Shown one piece after another: positions 35,577 to 44,556 of a stretch of DNA of 64,000 nucleotides. Position 1 is the first letter of the stretch. Every line of letters begins with the position of its first letter. The translations under genes and the position numbers were made by a program. Location: assembly GCF_014647495.1 (NCBI RefSeq), contig NZ_BMPH01000001.1, positions 124,001 to 188,000 of the forward strand, written 5' to 3'. The notes below the pieces were generated by a model. That model searched no databases, was not told where the DNA came from, and saw nothing but the letters and a program-made list of their open reading frames with translations. The stretch comes from Glutamicibacter protophormiae (lineage in GTDB: Bacteria; Actinomycetota; Actinomycetes; Actinomycetales; Micrococcaceae).

Positions 35577-37391
35577 GTGAGTTCGACCGTCGCTGACACC
35601 GCGAAGAAGCGCATGCGCTTCGTATTGCTGCTGTCCATTTTGCTGCTGGTGATTATTGCCGGTCGGCTCTTCTGGGTGCAGGGCATCAATCCCGCGGCCG
35701 CGGCCAAGGAAGCGGCCGACACCCGCAACCGCGAGGAGATCATCGCGCCCACCCGCGGATCCATCCTGGACAAGAACGGCAACATACTCGCCGTGTCCGT
35801 GGACCGCTACGACCTTGTTGTGGACCAGCGCGACCAGAAGGACACCATCAGGCGCAAGGTGCGGGACGGCTCCAACGCGCGCGAACGCATTTCCTGGGAA
35901 CAGGCAATCAAGGAGCTCTCCGTGGTCCTAGACCAGGACGTCGACGAGCTGACCAAGGCCATCCGCCCGCAGGAGGGCGCGAAGCCCAAGGGCTACGTCA
36001 TGATCGCCAAGAGCGTGACCCCCGAGGTCCGCAACGAGGTCATGGAAATCGGCATTCCGCGGTTGAACTCGGTGCTGCGCAGCGAACGCCAGTACCCGCA
36101 GGGCGTCATCGCCGGTCCGCTGCTGGGCTTCGTGCGCAACTCCGAAGACCAAAAGGGCGTTGTCGGCGCCGAGGGCCTGGAACTCAGCCAAGAAGAGCAT
36201 CTCGCCGGCAGCGCCGGCAAACGCAAGTTCGAGGTCAGCGCCGACGGCGTGCGCATCCCGACCACCGAGCTGGAAGAGACTCCGGCCGTCAACGGCCAGG
36301 ACGTGATGCTCAGCATCGACAACGACATCCAGTACGTCGCCCAGCGCGCGGCGGAGGCCAAGCAGAAGCAGTTCAATGCGGAGTGGGCCACCGTCATCGT
36401 GCAGGAGGTCAAGACCGGCAAGCTGCTGGCCATCGGCGACTCGGCCGAACTCGACCCGAACAACCCGGGCGCCACCGAACCGGAATTCCGCCGCTCGGTC
36501 TCCATCACCCGCGCCTTCGAGCCGGGCTCCACGGGCAAGGCGGCGATCTTCGCCGCGGCCATCGACCAGGGCAAGGTCAAGCCGCTGGACGAGTTCACGG
36601 TCCCGAACAAGAAGACGTTCACCAAGGAGACCATCAACGACTCGCTGCCCCACGCCACCTACGACATGACGGCGGCCGGCATCTTCGCCCGCTCCTACAA
36701 CACCGGCACGGTGATGGTGGGCAATACCGTCAGCAAGCAGACCCGCTACGACTACATGCGCGCCTTCGGCCTGGGAACCCCCATCGACGTCGGACTGAAC
36801 GGCGCCAGCGCCGGCCAGCTGGCCGCCCCGGAAACCTGGGACCGCCGCCAGCAATACACCACGATGTTCGGCCAGGGCTACTCGCAGACCGCGTTGCATA
36901 CCGCGTCGATCTTCCAGACGCTGGCCAACGGCGGCGTGCGGATCCAGCCGAGCCTGATCGACGGGTACCGCAACGAGGACGGATCCATCTCCGAGCCGGC
37001 CGAGCGCAAGGAAACCCGGGTTGTGAAGGATTCAACAGCATCCGAGATGCTCAAACTCATGGAATCGGTCGTTGAGTCGGGAACCGGTACTAAAATGAAG
37101 ATACCGGGCTACCGCGTTGGCGGTAAGTCGGGTACCGGCCAGGCCGCCAGTGCAAAGGGCTACGACGGCTACACGTACTCCTTCGCGGGCGTCGCCCCGC
37201 TGGACGATCCGCAGTACGTGGTTGTAGCCACGATGTACCGGCCACAGGGCAACTGGCGGAACTTCTCGGTGGCGGATACGTTCACCGAAGTGATGAGCCA
37301 TACGTTGAATACGTACAACGTGCCCCCGAGCACAAGCGATTCAGAGGCGTACAACGTCTTTGTAGGTGAGGAACAAAAGAAACCTTGGTAG
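35577..37391 (+). CDS. ftsI: Septal class B penicillin-binding protein FtsI (PBP3)
   Basis: A 604-residue transpeptidase that crosslinks septal peptidoglycan. One N-terminal membrane helix (FVLLLSILLLVIIAGRLFWV) anchors it. The dimerisation domain follows (TRGSILDKNGNILAVSVDRY), then the transpeptidase domain with catalytic S-T-G-K (Ser about 318), S-Y-N motif SYNTGT, and K-S-G-T-G (Lys about 517). There is no C-terminal PASTA domain. GTG 35577 has only a distant GGAAAG. The stop overlaps the start of murE. It works with FtsW, encoded 5.7 kb downstream in the same cluster. Confidence 0.95.
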   Translation: MSSTVADTAKKRMRFVLLLSILLLVIIAGRLFWVQGINPAAAAKEAADTRNREEIIAPTRGSILDKNGNILAVSVDRYDLVVDQRDQKDTIRRKVRDGSNARERISWEQAIKELSVVLDQDVDELTKAIRPQEGAKPKGYVMIAKSVTPEVRNEVMEIGIPRLNSVLRSERQYPQGVIAGPLLGFVRNSEDQKGVVGAEGLELSQEEHLAGSAGKRKFEVSADGVRIPTTELEETPAVNGQDVMLSIDNDIQYVAQRAAEAKQKQFNAEWATVIVQEVKTGKLLAIGDSAELDPNNPGATEPEFRRSVSITRAFEPGSTGKAAIFAAAIDQGKVKPLDEFTVPNKKTFTKETINDSLPHATYDMTAAGIFARSYNTGTVMVGNTVSKQTRYDYMRAFGLGTPIDVGLNGASAGQLAAPETWDRRQQYTTMFGQGYSQTALHTASIFQTLANGGVRIQPSLIDGYRNEDGSISEPAERKETRVVKDSTASEMLKLMESVVESGTGTKMKIPGYRVGGKSGTGQAASAKGYDGYTYSFAGVAPLDDPQYVVVATMYRPQGNWRNFSVADTFTEVMSHTLNTYNVPPSTSDSEAYNVFVGEEQKKPW

Positions 37392-38977
37392 TCCAGGAAC
37401 CCGGCACGCCGCGCGCGCTGGAACAGCATTTGCGTCCGCACTCCGTGGCGGAAACCAGCTTCGAGCAACTGTGCACGGCGGTCGGCGCCCTGCGCGGTGC
37501 GCTGAACCCGGCCGCGAACCCGTTGATTCGAGGTGTCAGCCTGAACCCGCAGGTGGTGCAGCCCGGGGACGTTTTCCTCGCGATCTCCGGCGCGCGCCGC
37601 CATGGGGCGGAATTCGCCGCCACCGCGGTGGCCAACGGGGCACTGGCGCTGATCACCGACGCCCAGGGTCTGGCCCATCTTCCCGCGGACTTCGAGCTGC
37701 CGGTGGCATCCGTCTCGAACGTGCGATCCATCGCCGCCGCCGCGGCCCAGCGCATCTACGGCACCGCGACCCGCTGCCCGGAGCTGTTCGGCGTGACCGG
37801 CACCAACGGCAAGACCACCACCACCTTCATGATCCGCTCCATTCTTGAGGCGCTGGGCACCGAAACCGGGCTGGTCGGCACCATCGAGATGTCAGCCCGC
37901 GGACAGATCATCCCCAGCGTACTCACCACCCCGGAATCCACCCAGCTGCACGGGGTGCTGGCCCGCATGTCCGAACAGCAGGTCGCCGCGGTGGCCATGG
38001 AAGTCTCCAGCCACTCGCTGAGCTACGGACGGGTCGACGCGCTGTCCTTCGCCGTCGCCGGCTACACCAACCTCACCCAGGACCACCTGGACCTGCATGG
38101 CACCATGCAGGACTACTTCGAGACCAAGGCCCAGCTGTTCACCCCCGAGCACAGCGAGCGAGCCGTGGTGCTGGTCGACGACGAGTACGGCCAGCAGCTG
38201 GCCGACCGCGCGCTGGTTCCGACCGAGTCGCTGAGCCTGGACCCCGCGCACCCGGGCGCCGACTGGCGCGTGGAGGACCTGCGGCACTCGGGACTGGGGC
38301 ACAGCTTCCGCATCACCCACCGCGACGGTCGCACCCTGGAAACCCGCACCGGGCTTCCTGGCATGTTCAACGTCGCCAACGCTGCGCTGGCCGCACTGAT
38401 GGTGCTGGCCGGCGGCGTGCCGCTGGCTAGGCTGCAGCAGGCGCTGGACGCCAGCGACCCGCTGTCGGTTGCGGTGCCGGGGCGCATGCAGGTGGTCGGC
38501 GAGTCGCCGGTGGCGGTGGTGGACTTCGCGCACAATTCGGACGCGCTGGCCAAGGCCCTGGATTCGGTGCGCCCCGGCCCCGGAGGGCGGCGCATCATCG
38601 TTTTCGGCGCCACCGGCGACCGCGACACCACCAAGCGCCCGGACATGGGCGCGGTGGCTGCACGCCACGCGGACATCGTGATCGTCACCGACGACGACCC
38701 GCACGGGGAGGATCCTGCCCCGATCCGCGAGCAGGTGGCCGCCGGAGCCGCCCGCGCCATCCAGGCCGAGCGTCCCGAAGTTCAGCTGCACAACATCGCG
38801 CCACGCGCCAAAGCCGTGGAGTTTGCTGTGAGTTTGGCGGGTGTCAACGACGCGATCCTCGTGGCCGGCCGAGGACACGAAGTCAGCCAAGACGTCGCGG
38901 GAATGGACGTGGAGCTCGACGACCGGGTGGAACTGGCCAATGCCCTGAAACTTCATGGTTTTGTGACCATTGCCTAG
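37385..38977 (+). CDS. murE: UDP-MurNAc-tripeptide synthetase MurE, predicted lysine-adding
   Basis: A 530-residue ATP-dependent ligase adding the third stem-peptide residue to UDP-MurNAc-Ala-Glu. The P-loop is GVTGTNGKTTTT (about 136-147), the carbamoylated-Lys region lies in the central domain, and the C-terminal domain holds GATGDRDTTKRP. Substrate choice is set by a four-residue motif: diaminopimelate enzymes have DNPR, while this protein reads D437-D438-P439-H440, followed by GED. Loss of the Arg that grips diaminopimelate predicts L-lysine, as in Micrococcaceae walls. TTG 37385 overlaps the ftsI end, with GGAAC upstream. It shares the cluster transcript. Confidence 0.93.
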   Translation: MVVQEPGTPRALEQHLRPHSVAETSFEQLCTAVGALRGALNPAANPLIRGVSLNPQVVQPGDVFLAISGARRHGAEFAATAVANGALALITDAQGLAHLPADFELPVASVSNVRSIAAAAAQRIYGTATRCPELFGVTGTNGKTTTTFMIRSILEALGTETGLVGTIEMSARGQIIPSVLTTPESTQLHGVLARMSEQQVAAVAMEVSSHSLSYGRVDALSFAVAGYTNLTQDHLDLHGTMQDYFETKAQLFTPEHSERAVVLVDDEYGQQLADRALVPTESLSLDPAHPGADWRVEDLRHSGLGHSFRITHRDGRTLETRTGLPGMFNVANAALAALMVLAGGVPLARLQQALDASDPLSVAVPGRMQVVGESPVAVVDFAHNSDALAKALDSVRPGPGGRRIIVFGATGDRDTTKRPDMGAVAARHADIVIVTDDDPHGEDPAPIREQVAAGAARAIQAERPEVQLHNIAPRAKAVEFAVSLAGVNDAILVAGRGHEVSQDVAGMDVELDDRVELANALKLHGFVTIA

Positions 38978-39027
38978 CACGCCCCTGTCCATCAACGTCA
39001 TCGCCCGAGTGTAAAGTCCTTAATGCC

Positions 39028-40485
39028 ATGATTGAACTGTCTTTGACCGACCTGCTGAGCATCACCGGAGGGAAAGCGACGAATACCGCCGCCCCCGACA
39101 CGGTGGTGACCTCGGCGACCACCGATTCCCGCGATGTCGTACAAGGCTCGCTATTTGTAGCCAAGCCCGGAGAATTCTCCGACGGCCACGCCTTCATCGA
39201 CGCCGCACTGTCCTCCGGGGCGGTGCTGGCGCTGGCTGAACGCGTCACCCTCGACGAGCAGCGCCGCGAGCACCCGGCGGTCATCGTCCCGGATGCCGTG
39301 GAAGCCATGGGCAAGATCGCGGCGCACATCGTCGCCTACCTGAAGCAGAAGAACGACGCGGTGGTCGTGGGGATCACCGGCTCGGCCGGCAAAACCACCA
39401 CCAAGGACCTCTTGGCGGCCATCCTCTCCGAGGTCGCCCCGACCGTGTCTCCGATCGGCTCCTACAACGGCGAGGTCGGCGTCCCGCTGACCGTCTTCAA
39501 CGCTACCGAGGACACCAAGTACTTCGTGATCGAGATGGGCGCCACCGGCATCGGGCACCTGACCTACCTCACCGACATGGTCCACCCGAAGATCGGCGTG
39601 GTGCTGTGCGTGGGCACCGCGCACGCCGGCGAGTTCGGCGGCGTGGAGAACATCGAGAAGGCCAAGGGCGAACTGGTCGAGGCGCTGGACGCCGACGGGA
39701 TCGCCATCCTGAACGCCGAGGACCCGCGCGTGGCGCGCATGGCCTCGCGTTCCGGGGGAGCGGTGCGCTTCTTCGGCACCGGGGGCAACCCGGTGGAGGG
39801 CGCAGGGGTGTGGGCGACCGACGTGGAAGTCAACTCCCAGGGCCAGCCTGAACTGACCCTGCAGTTCCCCGACGGGTATTCCCGACGCATCACCTCCGGC
39901 CTGCTCGGCCGCCACCACGTGTCGAACATCCTGGCCGCGGCCAACGCCGCCTGCGCACTGGGCATCGACCCCGAACTGATTGCCCGCGTGCTGCACGGCC
40001 GCACGGCCGGCAGCCGCTGGCGCATGGAGCGCATCGAGCGCGCGGACGGCGTGAGCATCATCAACGACGCCTACAACGCGAACCCGGAATCCATGCGCGC
40101 GGCGCTGGTGACCCTGGCCGAGCTGGGCCTGCCGGGCGACAACGCCCCGGCGCGGCGCACCTGGGCAGTGCTCGGGGAAATGCTGGAGCTGGGCGAGGAG
40201 TCCATCCACCAGCACGACCTGCTGGGCCGGATGGCGGTGCGGATGAACATCAAGAAGCTCGTGGTCGTCGGCCGCGGCGCGAAGGCCGCCTACAACTCCG
40301 CGGTGCTGGAAGGCAGCTGGGGCGACGAGGCGTTCTTCGTGGAAAACGTGGACGAGGCCCGCACCCTGCTGCAGGAGCAGCTGGAGCCGGGGGACATCGT
40401 TTTGTTCAAGTCCTCCAACGGCGCCGGACTGCGCCACCTGGGTGATGACATTGCAGCATTCGTGAAGGAAGGCGAGAACGCATGA
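39028..40485 (+). CDS. murF: UDP-MurNAc-tripeptide-D-alanyl-D-alanine ligase MurF
   Basis: A 485-residue ligase that adds the D-Ala-D-Ala dipeptide, completing the lipid II pentapeptide. ATP-binding motif GITGSAGKTTTKD lies near residue 110; the central domain contains IEMGATGIGHL and NAEDPRVARM; the C-terminal domain contains SRWRMERIERADGVSIINDAYNANP in part (INDAYNANPESM). It lies 50 bp after murE. TAAAGT 10 bases upstream of the ATG and the absence of a ribosome site suggest an internal promoter with a very short leader. The stop overlaps mraY (ATGA). Confidence 0.96.
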   Translation: MIELSLTDLLSITGGKATNTAAPDTVVTSATTDSRDVVQGSLFVAKPGEFSDGHAFIDAALSSGAVLALAERVTLDEQRREHPAVIVPDAVEAMGKIAAHIVAYLKQKNDAVVVGITGSAGKTTTKDLLAAILSEVAPTVSPIGSYNGEVGVPLTVFNATEDTKYFVIEMGATGIGHLTYLTDMVHPKIGVVLCVGTAHAGEFGGVENIEKAKGELVEALDADGIAILNAEDPRVARMASRSGGAVRFFGTGGNPVEGAGVWATDVEVNSQGQPELTLQFPDGYSRRITSGLLGRHHVSNILAAANAACALGIDPELIARVLHGRTAGSRWRMERIERADGVSIINDAYNANPESMRAALVTLAELGLPGDNAPARRTWAVLGEMLELGEESIHQHDLLGRMAVRMNIKKLVVVGRGAKAAYNSAVLEGSWGDEAFFVENVDEARTLLQEQLEPGDIVLFKSSNGAGLRHLGDDIAAFVKEGENA

Positions 40486-41585
40486 TCGCATTAATCGTAG
40501 GAGCGGGCATTGCGCTGCTCTTGACCGTGGTGTTCATGCCGCTGTACATCAAGCTGCTCACCAAGAAGCAGTACGGCCAGGTGGTCCGCGACGACGGGCC
40601 GATGTCCCACGCGGTGAAGTCCGGAACGCCCACCATGGGCGGCGTGGTCTTCGTGCTCGCGGTATTCATCGCCTACTTCCTGACCCACGCCATCCTGGGC
40701 ATGATGGGTCGGGCCAGCGCCGGCATCACCGCCAGCGGACTGCTGGTGCTGCTGCTGTTCGGCGGCATGGGGCTGGTGGGCTTCCTGGACGACTTCATCA
40801 AGATCTTCAAGAAGCGTTCCCTGGGCCTGCGGGCCTGGCAGAAGATCGTGCTGCAGGCCGTGGTGGGCATCAGCTTCGCCGTGCTGGCGCTGCAGTACCC
40901 CAACGCCGACGGGCTGACCCCCGCATCCACCGCGATTTCCTTCCTGCGCGACACCAACATCGACCTGGCCTTCGCCGGCCCGATGCTCGGCCTGATCCTG
41001 TTCGTGCTCTGGTCGAACCTGATCGTCACCGGCACCACCAACGGCGTGAACCTCACCGACGGCCTGGACGGCCTGGCCACCGGCGCCTCCATCATGGTTT
41101 TCGGGGCCTACACGCTGATGGGCATCTGGCAGCAGAACCAGGCCTGCAGCAACGTGAACGCGCTGGACGTGTGCTATTCGGTGCGCGACCCGCAGGACCT
41201 GGCCATGCTCGGCGCCATCCTCTCCGGTGCACTGATCGGCTTCCTGTGGTTCAACGCCAAGCCTGCGAAGATCTTCATGGGCGACACCGGCTCGCTGGCC
41301 ATCGGCGGCGCCGTGGCGGCCTTCGCCATCCTCTCCCGCACCCAGCTGCTGCTGGTTGTCATCGCCGGCCTGTTCGTGGTCATCTCGCTGTCGGTCATCA
41401 TCCAGGTGGGCTACTTCAAGCTCTCCGGCGGCAAGCGCGTCTTCAAGATGGCTCCGCTGCAGCACCACTTCGAACTGTCGGGCTGGTCCGAGGAAAACGT
41501 CGTCATCCGCTTCTGGATCCTGGCGGGCCTGTTCGTGGCCGCGGGTCTGGGCATCTTCTACTCCGAATGGGTTGTCGCACTGTGA
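40482..41585 (+). CDS. mraY: Phospho-MurNAc-pentapeptide transferase MraY
   Basis: A 367-residue polytopic enzyme of about ten helices that joins UDP-MurNAc-pentapeptide to undecaprenyl phosphate, forming lipid I. Catalytic motifs are DDGPMSH near the N-terminus, GFLDDFIKIFKKRSLGL, NLTDGLDGLA, NAKPAKIFMGDTGSLA and the cytoplasmic MAPLQHHFE loop with its His residues. The ATG overlaps the murF stop and the end overlaps murD (GTGA), so the three ligase and transferase genes are translationally coupled. Confidence 0.97.
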   Translation: MIALIVGAGIALLLTVVFMPLYIKLLTKKQYGQVVRDDGPMSHAVKSGTPTMGGVVFVLAVFIAYFLTHAILGMMGRASAGITASGLLVLLLFGGMGLVGFLDDFIKIFKKRSLGLRAWQKIVLQAVVGISFAVLALQYPNADGLTPASTAISFLRDTNIDLAFAGPMLGLILFVLWSNLIVTGTTNGVNLTDGLDGLATGASIMVFGAYTLMGIWQQNQACSNVNALDVCYSVRDPQDLAMLGAILSGALIGFLWFNAKPAKIFMGDTGSLAIGGAVAAFAILSRTQLLLVVIAGLFVVISLSVIIQVGYFKLSGGKRVFKMAPLQHHFELSGWSEENVVIRFWILAGLFVAAGLGIFYSEWVVAL

Positions 41586-43123
41586 GCGCAAACGCCAATG
41601 CCGATCTGGCCGAACTAACCAGCTGGGATTCGAACTGGAAGGGCCTGCGCGTGGTCGTGGCGGGCCTGGGCCTGTCCGGCTTCTCCGCCGCCGACACGCT
41701 GATCGAGCTCGGAGCGGTCGTGACCGTCCTGGACGGGCGCGACGACGAGCTGAACCGGCAGCGCGGGGAGACCCTGATGATCGTCGGCGCCCACCAGGTG
41801 CTGCTGGGGTCCGAGCACGTCAAGCACCTCCCGCAGGTGAACGATCAGCAGCCGCAGCTGGTGCTCGCCTCGCCGGGCTGGAACCCGCGCCACCCGGTCA
41901 TCGCCGAAGCCGCCGAGGCCGGCATCCCGGTCTGGAGCGACATCGAGCTGGCCTGGCGCGTGCAGAACCGCGAGGGACGCACCGCGCCGAAGTGGCTGGC
42001 CATCACCGGCACCAACGGCAAGACCACCACCGTGGGCATGACCGAGGCGATCCTGCAGGCCGCCGGCCTGAAGGCCATCGCCGTGGGCAACGTCGGCACC
42101 CCGATCCTGGACGCCGTGCGCGAGCCGGTCGACTACGACGCCTTCGCCGTGGAGCTGTCCAGCTTCCAGCTGCACTACACCCACAGCATTTCCCCGGTCG
42201 CCTCCGTGGTGCTGAACATCGCCGAAGACCACGTGGACTGGCATGACGGGTTCGAGAACTACAAGGCCGACAAGGCCAAGATCTACGAGCGCACGCAGAC
42301 CGCCGCGATCTTCAACGCCGCCGACGAAGTCACCCTGGACATGGTCGAGAACGCGGAGGTCATCGAGGGCTGCCGCGCCATCGGCTTCACCACCAACACC
42401 CCGGCGGTGTCCATGGTCGGCGTGGTCGAGGACCTGCTGGTGGACCGCGCCTTCATCGAGGACCGCCGCACCAACGCGGTGGAGCTGATCGCGCTGAAGG
42501 ACATCGGGGAGATCGTCCCGCGCCACACCGCTGCCAACGCCGCGGCCGCCGCGGCGCTGACCCGCGCCTTCGGCGTTCAGCCGGAAGCAGTGAACCGCGG
42601 GCTGAGCGGCTTCGACGCCGGCGCGCACCGCATCCAGGCCGTCGCCCGCCGCGGCGACATCCTGTGGATCAACGACTCCAAGGCCACCAACCCGCATGCA
42701 GCCGATGCCTCGCTGGCGGCCTTCACCAAGGTCGTCTGGATCGCCGGCGGCCTGTCCAAGGGCGTGGACTACAACTCGCTGGTGGCCAAGCACGCGGCCC
42801 GGCTGCGCACCGTGCTGCTGATCGGCACGGACATCCAGGGCCTGCGCGAAGCGCTGGCCGAGCACGCGCCGGAGGTCGAGGTCATCGACATCACCGCCGC
42901 GGTGCACGCCGAAACCGGCACCCTGCCCAGCGGGGCCCAGGTCATGACCCGCGCGGTGCACACCGCGGGGAAGCTGGCCCAGCCGGGCGACACGGTGCTG
43001 ATGGCTCCGGCCGCCGCGTCCATGGACCAGTTCAGCTCCTATGCCCAGCGTGGCAACGCCTTTATCAGCGCGGTCAGTGATCTGATGGATAGTGATTCCA
43101 CGGATCAGAACTCCAACGACTAA
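41582..43123 (+). CDS. murD: UDP-N-acetylmuramoyl-L-alanine-D-glutamate ligase MurD
   Basis: A 513-residue ligase adding D-Glu to UDP-MurNAc-L-Ala. An N-terminal Rossmann domain (VVVAGLGLSGFSAADTL), a central ATPase domain with AITGTNGKTTTVGM, and VELSSFQLHYT plus INDSKATNPHAA in the C-terminal half are all present. GTG 41582 overlaps the mraY stop; a much longer frame open back to 41171 runs inside mraY and is rejected. The end overlaps the longest ftsW frame by 32 bases. Confidence 0.95.
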   Translation: MSANANADLAELTSWDSNWKGLRVVVAGLGLSGFSAADTLIELGAVVTVLDGRDDELNRQRGETLMIVGAHQVLLGSEHVKHLPQVNDQQPQLVLASPGWNPRHPVIAEAAEAGIPVWSDIELAWRVQNREGRTAPKWLAITGTNGKTTTVGMTEAILQAAGLKAIAVGNVGTPILDAVREPVDYDAFAVELSSFQLHYTHSISPVASVVLNIAEDHVDWHDGFENYKADKAKIYERTQTAAIFNAADEVTLDMVENAEVIEGCRAIGFTTNTPAVSMVGVVEDLLVDRAFIEDRRTNAVELIALKDIGEIVPRHTAANAAAAAALTRAFGVQPEAVNRGLSGFDAGAHRIQAVARRGDILWINDSKATNPHAADASLAAFTKVVWIAGGLSKGVDYNSLVAKHAARLRTVLLIGTDIQGLREALAEHAPEVEVIDITAAVHAETGTLPSGAQVMTRAVHTAGKLAQPGDTVLMAPAAASMDQFSSYAQRGNAFISAVSDLMDSDSTDQNSND

Positions 43124-44465
43124 CAGCACGCAAGAGAATCCGGCGCGGGCCGGAAAGCAACAACAGACGGGGGCATTGGTGGTGACCAAGGAGCGCAAGC
43201 AGCCGCAGGGCGCCAAGGCCGAGATCGGGAAGGCCGCTGCCTCCGGCAAGAAGCCCGGCCTGCGCCCGCAGGGCGGGATCTTCAGCGGGGTCGAGAAGGC
43301 CAGCGCACGCCTGGCCTCCACCGACTACTGGCTGGTCCTGGTAACCTCCATCTTCCTGTCGGTGTTCGGCGTCATCATGGTGCAGTCCTCCGCCTCGGTC
43401 GAGGCGATCGCGGCGGGACGCAACGGTTTCACCGTGGCCTTGTCCCAGGCGCTTTTCGCGGTGGTCGGCATCGCCTGCATGCTGGTCATGCAGTTCATCC
43501 ACCCGTCCAAGCTGAAACGCCTCGCGTGGCCGGCGGTGTGGGCGGCAGTGATCCTGCTGGGCCTTGTCGCGTTCACCCCGCTGGGCCATGAAGTCCTCGG
43601 CAACCGCAACTGGATCAAGATCACCTCCACCATCGGCCTGCAGCCCAGCGAATTCGCCAAGCTCGCGCTGGCGGTGTTCTCCGCCTTCATGCTGGAGAAG
43701 AAGCAGCAGCACCTGCTGAGCGACGTCAAGCATCTGGTGATCCCGATCCTGGCTCCGGTCGGCGTCGCCATCCTCTTCCTGGTCATGCTCGGCAAGGACG
43801 TGGGCACCGCCCTGGTGCTCATCATGATCCTGGCCACCGCGATGTTCCTGGGCGGCCTGCGCATGAAATGGCTGCTGGGCCTGGGCGCCGCCGGGTTCGT
43901 GCTGCTGTCCGTCGCCGTGATGTCCTCGGCCAACCGCCGCGGACGCATCAAGGCGTGGCTGGGCATCGACTGCGGCAGCGGAGACCAGTGCTACCAGTCG
44001 AACATGGGTATGCACGCCTTCGCTTCGGGGGGATGGTTCGGGGTCGGTCCCGGCCAGTCCCGGATGAAGTGGTCCTATGTTCCCGAAGCGCAGAACGACT
44101 TCATCTTCTCCATCCTCGGCGAGGAATTCGGCTTCATCGGCGTGATCTTCGTGCTCGCGCTGTTCGCCATCCTCGCCCTGGCCATGTACCGCATCGCCAT
44201 GCGCGCCAGCGACCTCTACACCCGCGTGCTCATGGGCTGCCTGATGTCCTGGATCATCGGCCAGACCTTCGTGAACCTGGGCACCGTCACCGGCGTGCTG
44301 CCGGTCATCGGCGTGCCGCTGCCCTTCATCTCCTCCGGCGGTTCGGCGATGCTCGCGGTCATGCTGGCCATGGGCTTCGTGCTTTCCTCGGCACGGCAGC
44401 AGAAGAAGGACCAGCTGGTCGCCGTCCTGCCTACCGCGAAGCCGACGACCAAGCCCAAGGACTGA
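43092..44465 (+). CDS. ftsW: Lipid II polymerase FtsW
   Basis: A SEDS-family glycosyltransferase of up to 457 residues with about ten membrane helices. Recognisable segments are YWLVLVTSIFLSVFGVIMV, ASVEAIAAGRN, LGNRNWIKI, LQPSEFAKLALAVF (catalytic-loop region), MLGKDVGTALVL, GGWFGVGPGQSRMKW and VPLPFISSGGSAML. It polymerises lipid II at the septum together with FtsI. The start is uncertain: GTG 43092 lies inside murD, while GTG 43179 follows GGGGG and would remove 29 hydrophilic residues. Either way the membrane core is intact. Confidence 0.94.
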   Translation: MIPRIRTPTTNSTQENPARAGKQQQTGALVVTKERKQPQGAKAEIGKAAASGKKPGLRPQGGIFSGVEKASARLASTDYWLVLVTSIFLSVFGVIMVQSSASVEAIAAGRNGFTVALSQALFAVVGIACMLVMQFIHPSKLKRLAWPAVWAAVILLGLVAFTPLGHEVLGNRNWIKITSTIGLQPSEFAKLALAVFSAFMLEKKQQHLLSDVKHLVIPILAPVGVAILFLVMLGKDVGTALVLIMILATAMFLGGLRMKWLLGLGAAGFVLLSVAVMSSANRRGRIKAWLGIDCGSGDQCYQSNMGMHAFASGGWFGVGPGQSRMKWSYVPEAQNDFIFSILGEEFGFIGVIFVLALFAILALAMYRIAMRASDLYTRVLMGCLMSWIIGQTFVNLGTVTGVLPVIGVPLPFISSGGSAMLAVMLAMGFVLSSARQQKKDQLVAVLPTAKPTTKPKD

Positions 44466-44556
44466 ACCCGTCGCCCGGCGTCCGGATCCCGCCGCGCGAA
44501 CCACCGACCGACCTCCGGCACCCGCTGCCGACGAACCCAAGGAGTAAACCAGCACC

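Noticed and set aside
41171-41581. N-terminal extension of MurD
   Set aside because: The frame is open through mraY by chance; family length and the GTGA overlap place the start at 41582.
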